A stretch of 48,883 nt of DNA, taken from contig JAKMDW010000038.1 in assembly GCA_022426245.1 (NCBI GenBank), positions 1 to 48,883 on the forward strand. The letters are read 5' to 3'. Positions 11,296-20,500 of this stretch are shown in pieces. A program made the translations under genes and the position numbers. Each line of letters opens with the position of its first letter. Positions within the stretch are counted from its first letter, which is position 1. This DNA is from Alphaproteobacteria bacterium (GTDB taxonomy: Bacteria; Pseudomonadota; Alphaproteobacteria; RS24). The notes below the pieces were generated by a model. It was not told the origin of the DNA. It did not search any database and saw only the letters and a list, made by a program, of their open reading frames with translations.

Positions 11296-12105
11296 ATGTG
11301 GTTTTTACCCCTTTATGATGAAAATCCGAGCTTTCGAAAGCCGTATCTGACCTATGCGATTATGGCTTTGTGTGTGGCGTGGTATTTCGGCTATCAGTCG
11401 GCGCAAGCCCCGCAAGCGATTTTGGAATATGGGTTTATTCCGGCCCGCCTGTTCGCCGGATATGACCCAAGCTTTGAATATGGTGTCACCCCGTTTCCGG
11501 TCGTCATTACGTTTTTGACCACCATGATAAGCCATGGCGGCTTTATGCATATTTTCGGCAATCTTTATGTCATGTATTTGCTGGCCGATAATATTGAAGA
11601 CGCCATTGGCCACGGTCCCAAATTTATCGCCTTTGCCATCATCACCGGCACGATTGGCACGCTGGGGCATGGGCTGGCCAACCCCGACAGCACCACGCCT
11701 CTGGTCGGGTTGAGCGGTGTATGCTCAGCCATGATCGGCGCTTATATTCTGCTGTGGCCGCGTGCCAACATTAAAACCCTTATCGGCTTTTTTATCTTTT
11801 TCCGCACTTTCAACATTCCCGCCGTGCTGATTTTTGCGTTTTGGCTGTTCGGTCAACTGGGCGGGTTTTTGAACCCGCAGGGCAATGTCGCCTATGATGT
11901 GCATATTTATTCAATGATTGCGGGCATGGCACTGATACCGTTTTTCAAGCGCCCGCATATCAAATTCTTCCAAAAACCGGTCAGCCGTGCCTTTAGTCGC
12001 GGCGATGGGCCGACCCATGTGCCCAGTGTCGGCGCGCAAAAGCACCGGCCGCGTCGCCAAATTGACCCGAATGATGGAAAAAACCCGTGGAATCGAGACG
12101 AATAG
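11296..12105 (+). CDS. Rhomboid-family intramembrane serine protease
   Basis: Integral inner-membrane protease of 269 residues. The catalytic serine is in GLSGVCSAMIGAY (Ser140) and the partner histidine in YDVHIYSMIAG (His203). The H-G-x-xH-type N-terminal elements appear as SHGGFMHIFGNL, which contributes the conserved histidines and asparagine. Six or so hydrophobic segments can be picked out, followed by a basic, proline-containing cytosolic tail of about 50 residues. Its substrates are unknown. It stands 46 bp after the M16 pair and may be cotranscribed. Confidence 0.93.
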   Translation: MWFLPLYDENPSFRKPYLTYAIMALCVAWYFGYQSAQAPQAILEYGFIPARLFAGYDPSFEYGVTPFPVVITFLTTMISHGGFMHIFGNLYVMYLLADNIEDAIGHGPKFIAFAIITGTIGTLGHGLANPDSTTPLVGLSGVCSAMIGAYILLWPRANIKTLIGFFIFFRTFNIPAVLIFAFWLFGQLGGFLNPQGNVAYDVHIYSMIAGMALIPFFKRPHIKFFQKPVSRAFSRGDGPTHVPSVGAQKHRPRRQIDPNDGKNPWNRDE

Positions 12106-12168
12106 AAGCAAGATGAGTGATATTTCCCCGACAATTTGCTAAGCTGTTAGCCTGTTTTGGGGGTTTTA

Positions 12169-14478
12169 TTGTCTTATCTGAAGCGTATCGGTCTGCGTTG
12201 GCAAAAATTATTTCTGCCGTTTATGGCGCCCATGGCGGTTCTCCTGACGGCGGCGACTTTGCAATTATGGCAACCCTATCCGATTGAGTTCACCCGCAAT
12301 GTGGTGTTTGACCAATATAATCGCTGGCAACCGCGCCAAGAACAAGACAGCCCCGTCGTCTTTGTCGATATTGATGAAGCCAGCTTAGAGCGGCTCGGCC
12401 AGTTTCCGTGGCCGCGCAGCGTGTTTGCCGATTTGGTTGAAAAAATGACCGGCTATGGCAGCGCCGCCATCGCCTTTGATATTTTATTTACCGAAGCCGA
12501 CCGCACCGCCCCCGCCGAAATCCTGCCAGTTTGGGAAAATCTGCGGCTTGATGAAAACGCGCCCGAATGGCAAGCCCTTCGCGCCGCCATCACGGCGCAA
12601 ATCACCAGTCCCGACGACGCCTTTGCCCGCGCCATGGCTGACGCACCGGTGATTATGGCGACCATGATGAGCGATGAGGCCGCGCGCCTGCCCATGCCGA
12701 AAGCCGGTGTCGCCGTGCGTGCGCAAGGCACGCGCAACAATGACGGCCTCGACCCGATGCGCAATGTGCCCGCCAGCAGCTTCGCTATTTCAAACCGCGA
12801 TGTGCTGAACGATAACGCGCTTGGCCTCGGCTCGATAAATGCGCGCATTGATGGCGACGGTATTATCCGCCGCGCTTCGCTGCTTTACCGCGCCGGCGAG
12901 CATATTTACCCAAGCCTTGCGCTGGAAAGCCTGCGGGTCGCGCAAGGGGCCGGTTCGATTGTTGTGCGTGCCTCTGATGTGCGCGGCGAAGGCACGTATA
13001 GTTCGGGCTTCGGGCTGTCGCGGCTCAAGGTCGGACGGGTTATCGCGCCGATTGAGCCCGATGGCAGCATGCGGCTGTATTTTGCCAATAGCGAAAATAT
13101 TCAAACCGTCTCGGCCTATGAGGTTTTGCAAGCCGATTTCGATATGACGCGGCTGGCCGGAAAAATTGCCTTTATCGGCACCAGCGCGGCCGGGCTGAAA
13201 GACATTCGTGCCACGCCGCTAAATCCGGCTACGCCGGGCGTTGAGGTGCATATTCAAACCGTGCAGCAAATGCTGGCAGGCACATATTTGACGCGCCCGA
13301 TTTGGGTGCAAATCGCAGAGGCATTGGCCACCATTCTAATCGGGTTTGGCGTGGTGGTGATGGTCTATCGCTTCTCGCTTGTGCCAAGCATTGCATTTAT
13401 GGCTCTTGCCCTTATCGGCGGCGCGGCGTTTTCATGGCTGCAATTTTCCAACCAGCGCGTGCTGATTGACCCGGCCACGCCCGGCTTGTCCATTTTTCTG
13501 ACTTTTTTAACGGCTGCGTTTTTGCACTTTTTGGAAACCGCCCGCGAGCGGCGCGAGGTGCGCAATGCGTTTCAATATTACCTTGCTCCGGACATGGTCG
13601 AGCAAGTCGCCAGCGACCCTGATAAGTTGAAGCTGGGCGGCGAGACCCGCGATTTAACGATTTTGTTTTGCGACATTCGCGGCTTTACAACAATCTCTGA
13701 GGCGTTTGCCGACGCGCCCGAAAAGCTGACCCACATCATCAATATTTTTCTTACCGGCCTGTCGAGCGTCATTCAACGCCGCAGCGGCACCATCGATAAA
13801 TATATTGGCGATAATATTATGGCGTTTTGGAATGCCCCGACCGATGTTGCGCAGCATGGCTATCAGGCTTGTCGTGCCACGCTGGAAATGGTGGACGCGC
13901 TGGTCGAGGTGAATGAACGCCTGCGCCAAGATGCGTTTCTCGGTGGCTTTGAGCAAGAAATCCGCATTGGCATCGGCCTTAATTCAGGCGCGACACTGGT
14001 CGGTAATGTCGGCTCGGACCAGCGGTTTAATTATTCAGTGATGGGCGACACGGTGAATGTTGCGGCACGGTTGGAAGGCCAAACCAAGGATTATGCGCAA
14101 ACCATATTGATCGGCGAAAGCACTTATGCCGATGCCATGGCCGCCATAAATGACGGGCAGCCGGCTATGGCGTTTCTTGAACTTGACTTGATTGCGCTGA
14201 AGGGCAAAGCCCTGCCGCAGCGCATTTACGCCTTATTGGGTGACGCAGAAATGGCACAAAGCGAGAGTTTTCAAGCCCTGAAAACCGGTCAAGAGGCGGT
14301 TTTGCAGGCTTATCGGGCGCAGCAATGGGATGTTGCCGAAAAGACAGCCCGCGACCTTAGCGCCACAAATCCGGCACTTGGCGACTATTATGAAATGCTG
14401 ATTGGTCGTATAAATGCTTATCGGCATAACCCGCCCGGCGCGGATTGGCGAGGGCAATTTATTGCCCTAACAAAATAG
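12169..14478 (+). CDS. CHASE2-domain class III adenylate cyclase
   Basis: Membrane-bound signalling enzyme making cAMP. After a first membrane segment (about residues 18-35) comes a periplasmic CHASE2 sensor domain beginning VVFVDIDEASLERLG. It is followed by three membrane segments near residues 380-450, then the cyclase domain. Metal-binding aspartates lie in FCDIRGFTT and YIGDNIMAFW. The lysine in TIDKYIGD and the aspartate in MGDTVNVAARLE are the pair that selects ATP over GTP. There is no ATG; I prefer the TTG at 12169, which has GGGGG six bases upstream, over a TTG at 12157. The last codons lie inside a duplicated 28-bp hairpin. The ligand sensed by CHASE2 is unknown. Confidence 0.9.
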   Translation: MSYLKRIGLRWQKLFLPFMAPMAVLLTAATLQLWQPYPIEFTRNVVFDQYNRWQPRQEQDSPVVFVDIDEASLERLGQFPWPRSVFADLVEKMTGYGSAAIAFDILFTEADRTAPAEILPVWENLRLDENAPEWQALRAAITAQITSPDDAFARAMADAPVIMATMMSDEAARLPMPKAGVAVRAQGTRNNDGLDPMRNVPASSFAISNRDVLNDNALGLGSINARIDGDGIIRRASLLYRAGEHIYPSLALESLRVAQGAGSIVVRASDVRGEGTYSSGFGLSRLKVGRVIAPIEPDGSMRLYFANSENIQTVSAYEVLQADFDMTRLAGKIAFIGTSAAGLKDIRATPLNPATPGVEVHIQTVQQMLAGTYLTRPIWVQIAEALATILIGFGVVVMVYRFSLVPSIAFMALALIGGAAFSWLQFSNQRVLIDPATPGLSIFLTFLTAAFLHFLETARERREVRNAFQYYLAPDMVEQVASDPDKLKLGGETRDLTILFCDIRGFTTISEAFADAPEKLTHIINIFLTGLSSVIQRRSGTIDKYIGDNIMAFWNAPTDVAQHGYQACRATLEMVDALVEVNERLRQDAFLGGFEQEIRIGIGLNSGATLVGNVGSDQRFNYSVMGDTVNVAARLEGQTKDYAQTILIGESTYADAMAAINDGQPAMAFLELDLIALKGKALPQRIYALLGDAEMAQSESFQALKTGQEAVLQAYRAQQWDVAEKTARDLSATNPALGDYYEMLIGRINAYRHNPPGADWRGQFIALTK

Positions 14479-14504
14479 AGGGCAATTTATTGCCCTGACA
14501 AAAT
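14450..14504 (+). repeat. Tandem 28-bp duplication carrying a hairpin, at the cyclase stop codon
   Basis: Two 27-bp copies (14450-14476 and 14478-14504) differ at one base, and each contains the perfect palindrome GGGCAATTTATTGCCC (6-bp stem, 4-base loop). The first copy encodes the end of the cyclase (QFIALTK) and the stop TAG spans the junction. The second copy is non-coding and reads into a TGA. The near identity suggests a recent slippage event. As RNA, two consecutive hairpins would sit between the cyclase and the downstream hydrolase; no T-run follows, so a terminator is not supported. Confidence 0.85.
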
Positions 14505-14534
14505 GAACTTAAAGCGGAGGCTTTTGGCTCACTG

Positions 14535-15365
14535 ATGGAATTGTTTTTCTGGGGAACGCGCGGCTCTTTGCCTATGAACACGCCGAACCACCGCTTGTTT
14601 GGCGGCAATACATCGTGCATTGGTGTAAATCAGGGCGATGATATGGTGGTGTTTGATGGCGGCTCTGGTCTGATACATTTAGGGTCTGATATGATTAAGA
14701 GCGACCGCAAAGAAATTGATATTTGCTTTTCGCATTTTCATTCCGACCATATTTGCGGCCTGCCGTTTTTTAAGCCACTTTTTGACAGCGCCTTTGCGGT
14801 TCGGCTGCACAGCTTCGGCAATAATGATGCTTCGCTTTACGAAGCGATGAGCGGCTATTTGAGCAGCCCGATTTTTCCCATCGGCCTTGACGGTTTCAAG
14901 GCACAAATCGAGTTTATCGAGCATGATGCAGATGACGCCTTAACCATTGGCGCGCTGTGCGTCAGCGCTTGCCCCATTCCACATCCGGGCGGGGCGCATG
15001 CCCTTAAAGTAGCCAGCACTGACGCCACAGCGGCCGATAATAACAAAAGTTTTGTTTATGCAACCGATACGGAGCACGACCCAAAGGCCATGAATGAAAA
15101 TTTGGTGCGCTTTATGAACGGGGTTGATATGGCGGTGTATGATTGCACCTATGATGATGCGGAATTTGACACCAAACGCGGCTGGGGACATTCAACCTGG
15201 CAAGAGGGTGTGCGCTTGGCGATGGCCGCCAAAGTGAAGCAATTTGGCATTTTTCATCACGAACCTGAGCGTAGCGATGACATGTTGCTGGCGATTGAGG
15301 CGGCGGCGCAAGCAATGATGCGCCAATGCTTCGTAACGCGCGACTATATGCGGATTGAATTGTGA
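14535..15365 (+). CDS. Metallo-beta-lactamase-fold hydrolase (possible cyclic-nucleotide phosphodiesterase)
   Basis: Cytosolic protein of 276 residues with the MBL metal motif SHFHSDHICGLPFF (HxHxDH near residue 68). Later ligands are visible in IPHPGG, YATDTEHD and GIFHHEPERSDD, and GWGHSTWQEG is also characteristic. The N-terminus FFWGTRGSLPM and GGNTSC match a COG1235-type group in which some members have been proposed as class II cyclic-nucleotide phosphodiesterases. Position 56 bp after an adenylate cyclase makes a cAMP role attractive but unproven. A GGAGG lies 14 bases upstream of the ATG, further than ideal. Confidence 0.82.
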   Translation: MELFFWGTRGSLPMNTPNHRLFGGNTSCIGVNQGDDMVVFDGGSGLIHLGSDMIKSDRKEIDICFSHFHSDHICGLPFFKPLFDSAFAVRLHSFGNNDASLYEAMSGYLSSPIFPIGLDGFKAQIEFIEHDADDALTIGALCVSACPIPHPGGAHALKVASTDATAADNNKSFVYATDTEHDPKAMNENLVRFMNGVDMAVYDCTYDDAEFDTKRGWGHSTWQEGVRLAMAAKVKQFGIFHHEPERSDDMLLAIEAAAQAMMRQCFVTRDYMRIEL

Positions 15366-15419
15366 GCAGCGGAGAATTTTCGCGTGAGAATCACCTTTTT
15401 TTGGCTTAAAGTCTAATTT

Positions 15420-16019
15420 ATGGAAAGAACCATGCGCATCATTGCTCGGATGTTTGAGCAAAATGGAACGCTGTTTATCGGTGCCGGTATTGCTGTGCTT
15501 GTGCTGATTTTGCTGGTGATCGTCTCGCGCCGCATGCGCCGAGCAAATGCTACCGAAAACGGCGTGGCCGCGATGAGTAGTGCACCCCAATTTGGCGGCG
15601 ATATCGAGCTGGAAATGGCCGATGATGAAAACGCCGAAGCAGAAGCGATTATGTTTGAGGCCGATGGATCATCAGACCGAATGGTTGATGACGCCGCGCA
15701 TCAGTTTGATATGGACGATGATGCGCTGGACGATATTGACGACCTCACCATTCCGAAAGTCGGGGAAGCCCCACCGCCCCGCAAGTCAAAATTTTTCAGC
15801 GCCTCATGGCTGCACCGCGACAAGGCTGAGGAACCGGCCATTATCGCCGATAGTTTTGACGCGCCCGACAGCCGCACCCTGAAAGATGCCGGTGCCTGTG
15901 CCCGTTTGGCCGAGATTGAACGCAATATGTTGGCATTGCGTGAGCTTTATGAAGCCGGTCTTATCGCGCCGGAAGTTTATGTGCTGAAAGCGCGTGAATT
16001 CGCGGCACAAGCGGCCTAA
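15420..16019 (+). CDS. Uncharacterised membrane-anchored acidic protein next to minor pilins
   Basis: I do not recognise a named family. The 199-residue protein has one N-terminal membrane segment (about residues 17-36, FIGAGIAVLVLILLVIV) followed by basic residues, placing the rest in the cytosol. A highly acidic middle (residues 50-110, many Asp/Glu) follows. The C-terminal helix pair around LAEIERNMLALRELYEAGLI looks like a SHOCT-type short oligomerisation motif. An alternative ATG at 15432 with GGAAAG upstream would shorten it by four residues. It ends 3 bp before a prepilin-like gene, so it is probably the first gene of the minor-pilin transcript and may be a pilus accessory protein. Confidence 0.7.
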   Translation: MERTMRIIARMFEQNGTLFIGAGIAVLVLILLVIVSRRMRRANATENGVAAMSSAPQFGGDIELEMADDENAEAEAIMFEADGSSDRMVDDAAHQFDMDDDALDDIDDLTIPKVGEAPPPRKSKFFSASWLHRDKAEEPAIIADSFDAPDSRTLKDAGACARLAEIERNMLALRELYEAGLIAPEVYVLKAREFAAQAA

Positions 16020-16022
16020 ACC

Positions 16023-16583
16023 ATGCCACGCGCACAAAGCGGTTTCACGCTTGTCGAATTAACAACAACACTGGCTATTATCGGGGTAATTTCAGCCGCG
16101 CTTATGGCTGTGATGACCAACCTCAATACGCAAAGCGAACGGATGAATTCGCAGACCGAACTATTGGTCTCGAGCAAACAATTATTCGAACTGATTGAGC
16201 CGTGGGCTGCTTTGGCCGGCCACAAACAGGCCAACCCCGCCCTGCCGGAAAACAAGGCCTATGAAATTGTCAGCGCGTCGCACATTAAATTTTGCTATGA
16301 CCTCGACGCCGCCAGCCGCCAGCAAAGGGAGTTTCGTCTGCGCGACAAAAGATTGCAGGAGCGGGTTGAAGATAATTTTGGCTGCACAGTGGCGCCGAAT
16401 GAGAATGGCTGGGTCAATATTAGTGAGCCGGTTATTCGTACACTGACCTTTTCAGACAGCAATGGCAGCGACTATTCGCTCGACATGCGGCTGGAACTGG
16501 AAAAACTGGTGCCCGGCACAAATGAGATTACCGCGACTGTGGTTCGCCGCCGCTTCAATATGTTTGCAATGACTTTATATTGA
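16023..16583 (+). CDS. Type IV pilus minor pilin / pseudopilin (PilW/GspJ/MshO-like)
   Basis: 186-residue prepilin-like protein. A short leader MPRAQSG precedes the processing site and the type IV pilin N-terminus FTLVELTTTLAIIG, with Glu5 present. The hydrophobic helix runs to about residue 30. The remainder is a globular domain with two cysteines (FCYD and GCTVA) and a late strand region LEKLVPGTNEITATV typical of minor pilins. It should be cleaved by the prepilin peptidase encoded at 21136-21933. It starts 3 bp after the preceding membrane protein. Subclass (PilW, GspJ or GspH) is uncertain. Confidence 0.82.
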   Translation: MPRAQSGFTLVELTTTLAIIGVISAALMAVMTNLNTQSERMNSQTELLVSSKQLFELIEPWAALAGHKQANPALPENKAYEIVSASHIKFCYDLDAASRQQREFRLRDKRLQERVEDNFGCTVAPNENGWVNISEPVIRTLTFSDSNGSDYSLDMRLELEKLVPGTNEITATVVRRRFNMFAMTLY

Positions 16584-16602
16584 TGCGCTTTATGAGGGAG
16601 CA

Positions 16603-17121
16603 ATGAGCTTAAACATACGCACCATTCATGACCAGAGACCGGCAACCGGTGAGGCGGGCTTCGCCCTTTATCTCGCCATCGGCTTTGTCGTGTTAATTTC
16701 CATATTGGCCGGTTCTGTCGGCACAAAACTCAATATCGCATCGCTCAGCGAGGCGCGCCAAACCGACCGCCGCGCTGCCTTGAACGATGCCGAAGCGGCC
16801 CTGGGCTTGGCTTGGCATCGTTTGTCACAAGAATTTGCGCTTGATGATAATTGGCCTGCGGCTGCCAGTTCAGCCAGCGACACAAATGTGACCGGCGACC
16901 GCGATAAATGCGTCGGTTCGCATGAAACATCACCCAATGATTTTTATGCCTCAGAGCGCGCCAGTGTCGGTGATCGGGCACGGCGTTTTTTCGTCAAACG
17001 CGACGGCACCAGCTATCGGCTTTACGGTTGCGGCTATGATGAAAAAGGCACACGTGCCGCTTTCGCGCTTTACGAAGTGACCGGCACAGACCTGACGCTA
17101 ACGCGCACCCGCCGCTATTAG
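16603..17121 (+). CDS. PilX/GspK/MshP-like tip minor pilin
   Basis: 172 residues with a 19-residue leader ending GEAG, then FALYLAIGFVVLISILAG as the membrane helix. The residue at mature position 5 is Leu, not Glu. Loss of Glu5 is a known feature of PilX/GspK-type minor pilins, which cap the fibre, so a tip role is suggested. The following segment LNIASLSEARQTDRRAALND resembles the PilX-type linker (basic and polar after the helix, then A-rich). GAGGGAG lies just before the ATG. It is the last gene of the + strand minor-pilin set and converges on the PilV-like gene. Confidence 0.75.
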   Translation: MSLNIRTIHDQRPATGEAGFALYLAIGFVVLISILAGSVGTKLNIASLSEARQTDRRAALNDAEAALGLAWHRLSQEFALDDNWPAAASSASDTNVTGDRDKCVGSHETSPNDFYASERASVGDRARRFFVKRDGTSYRLYGCGYDEKGTRAAFALYEVTGTDLTLTRTRRY

Positions 17122-17133
17122 CGCTCATTCGGC

Positions 17134-17562
17134 TTACGGGGTTTTCAGTTTTTTATAAAAATTACGCGTGCGGGTCATCCGTCGCCCGCTCGGGCTAACC
17201 AATGTCAGTGTCGAAATATAGCTTATCGGACTGGCTCCGGCACTAATTGCCAGCGTTGAAGCGGCTGGACTATATCCATTATCGGTAAATAATATAGCCA
17301 GCCCCAAGCCATCGGAATCGGCGTCCACATCATAGGATGGCGTCACCGGCAATGCGCCATCACGCTGAAACTGGACGGCCAATTCATTCATGACACCATC
17401 GGCAATCATACCCATGCGGGCCTGCGCCCAGCTTGTTTCCATAATCGCGCGATTGGCGCTGACCATAGAAATAGTGCCGATAATACCTGTGGTGATGACG
17501 GTTAGCGCGACCATCACCTCAACCAAAGAGAAGCCGCTCTCGCCGTGCCTAATTGAGGTCAT
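17134..17562 (-). CDS. PilV/GspI/MshD-like minor pilin
   Basis: 142 residues from the ATG at 17562 (the frame is open further, to 17592, inside the secretin gene). The leader MTSIRHGESG is followed by the classical FSLVEVMVALTVITTGIIG, with Glu5 present. The pattern VMVALTV...GIIG and the following NRAIMETSWAQARMGMIADG are typical of I/V-type pilins, which have many A/Q-rich helix turns after the membrane segment. It overlaps the 3' end of the secretin gene by 14 bp and so is the last gene of that minus-strand transcript, translationally coupled to it. Confidence 0.8.
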   Translation of the reverse strand: MTSIRHGESGFSLVEVMVALTVITTGIIGTISMVSANRAIMETSWAQARMGMIADGVMNELAVQFQRDGALPVTPSYDVDADSDGLGLAILFTDNGYSPAASTLAISAGASPISYISTLTLVSPSGRRMTRTRNFYKKLKTP

Positions 17563-20500
17563 AATAGCGGGCTGAATTGACCGGCATCTCACCGGCTTTA
17601 GGCGTAATGACTTCTGGCGCCAAGAATATCACCATTTCTTGCGATGCTTTCGCGTCTGAACTGGTGCCGAGGAAGGTGCCCAATATCGGAATGCCGGTCA
17701 CACCCGGAAGCCCGTTGCGGGTCTTCGAATTGTCTTCCGTATACAGCCCCGCCAGCACAATCACATCACCGGGCGCGGCGATGAACTCGGTGTTTATCCG
17801 GCTCTGAATTTTATCGGAATTGGCATCAGTGGTAACAAAGAAGTCGTCATTGAATGCAATCTTCAGGCGCACATGGTCATTAAGCGGGTTGATGACCGGC
17901 GTCACATTAAGGCTCAACGTCGCTTGGCGCGGCTCATATGTGGTGGTGGATTCGCCCGGCACTGTTTGCCCGCCCGGTGTCACGACCGGCGCGGAAGTGG
18001 CGGTGACCGGCAGGTAACGCGTTTCCGATTTTTCAATCTGCGCCTCGCACCCATCAAGCGCCAAAATGGTCGGGCTTGAAACCTTGCGTCCAAGACTATT
18101 GCTCTCCATGAAATCAATCGTCCAAGCAAGGCCGAGGCGGAAATTATTCAGGGTAAAGCTATTGGCCGCAGCGGCACGGTCAGCAAATCTCAGCGCGCCC
18201 TGCACACCGATAAGTGAATTGTCACGCACTTCAACCAAGCCCGGCAACTGGCCGGTCACCGTATCGGGCAGAGCGGAGATATCGGCGTCGGTCTTGGCGG
18301 TTGTCCGCACAGCATTTTGCAGTTTGCTTTGCAGTTGGCGCTGCCAGTTTTTGGCAACATTGACCATGAACACTTCCACCAAAACCTGCTTATCCGGCTT
18401 GTCGAAGCTTTCCATCAACTCCGAGACCAGTTCAATGTCGTGACGAAAACCGGAAATGATAATCGTGTCTCCCACCGCGGTGACCGTCGGACGACGAAAG
18501 GACGAGTCGGTCAGGAAGATGGTTGAGGGTGGGGCTGTGGACGGCGCATCGTCTTCTTGAGATACGCCCTCCTCAGGCGCAGCCGTGTTTGTGGCTTGCG
18601 GCGTTGCCGCCCTATCGGCTTCAGCCGCTCCGGCAGGCGGAGCAGATGGGGCAATATCACCCGCAATATCGCTGGTAATATCAGTCACGCTGGCACTCGC
18701 CAAAGCTTCTTGCAAGGGGTCGAATACCGGCACACCTTGCTCGGCTATCAGACGCGCGCGTGCTTCTGCTTCGCGCTCTTCTTTCTCGCGCGCCAAACGC
18801 TCGGCCTCGACGCGTTCCTCCGAGGCTTTTTCAGCAGCAATCATCTCATCGGGATAAAGCTGTTCGAAATAGCTGGAGAGCTCGGTCTGAATTTCGCTCA
18901 CACGGTCGCCGCTATCGCCGCCGCAACTGGCCGCGCCTTCGCTATTATAAATGGTAAATTTTTCCGTATAGATCGGCTCGGTGGTTTGCAAATTGGCGTC
19001 ACGCACCACGCGGCCGCGCAACTCATCGGCATCAGGCACGTTGAGGAATGACATCGCATTATTATCACCCTCCAACCCACTGCCGATTTGCGGCATGGCA
19101 TTATCTGACGCATTGTTATCTGACGCATTGTCGGCCAAACTCGCCAGGCTTGCCGCCGCATCGGCGGCGGTCAGACGCACGACAACCTCATCAAGCAATT
19201 TTTGCTTATTGCCCCGCTCGGTCGTGAGCAGCGCCAGCGCTTGGTCAACATCCTCCAGCGCAAACATTGCTGTCTGAGCTTTTGTCGCCTGCGCTTGGCG
19301 TTCGGTCGTCGTTTCGAGGTCAAGCTCATCAAGCGCGCGCTCATTTGTCAGCGCAACCTCTTTAAACGCAACAATCGCGGCCGCAACCGCCGGCGAATGA
19401 TCGTCTTCAATAATCGCATCATTGGTCAGCGAACGCACACGTCCGGCCTCATCGGGATGCTGGAAATAATTTTGATAAATTTGGCGCAACGTCGCCGTGT
19501 CATTTTCAAGCGAACTTATTTTGCGCAAATTGCGGGCGCGCCGATTATGCAGCTCAGCCGCCGCAACCGCGTCATCAACACGCTCATTAAACTCGGCGCG
19601 GGTGTAAAAACGCGCAACGCCCATTTTACGGTCATACGCCATGGCCAGCCCGTAATTATCAATCAGAATATCGAAAATATCGAGCGCATCGGCGCGTGAA
19701 ATATCGAGGCTGACTTTTTGGGGCGCGGCATTCACGGCGGGCGACAAATAAACCTGCATATTAATCGATCGTGCCAGAGACTTCAGCGCGGTCGGCAATC
19801 GCAGGCCAGATAGATTAACGCTCAAACTGCGTGAGCCGACCTCATCGGACAAATCATCCATGCGTCCCAAAGAGACGCCGGTGGCGACATCATTGCCGAC
19901 AAACAAAAAGCTCTTCTCCAGCGAGACATATTCATCTTTGCGGGCCAATTCATTGCGCCCGAATAACGCCAAGGCGCCCAGCTCATTATTGTCACTCAGG
20001 CCGATAATCGTGGTTGGCTCAGCTTGTGCATATTGCGCTTCCAAATCTGCAATAAAGCCCTGCAATAATTTTTCATTGGCAATCTTGAAACCCTGCAAGG
20101 TCAGGTCGCGCGATTTTGAATGGCGCATATCCATCTGGTCGAGCAGTAATTTTTCAGTGTTATAACTTGCCAGCACGCCGCGTCTTTGGCGCCGAATGGT
20201 TTCAGCGCGTTTATCAATCGCTTTCAGCTGGCTGTCTAAAGAACGTTTGTTGGAAACCAAAGCGCCCTTACCCGGGTCGGCGTTTGACAGGTTTAACCCC
20301 TGCAATGACATTTCGGTCATCGATTGCGCGACAACCCCGTCGGCAATCTCATCAACTTCAATTTTTCCCGGAACCCGCACTTGCAGTAATTCGCGGCGTG
20401 GGGGCAGCGGCTTTAACTGCGCCGCCCGCGAACTGTCTATGCCATCAAGCGCCGCTTGCTCAGCGCGCACGGCGGCACGGCGGTCATCAAAACGTTGCAC

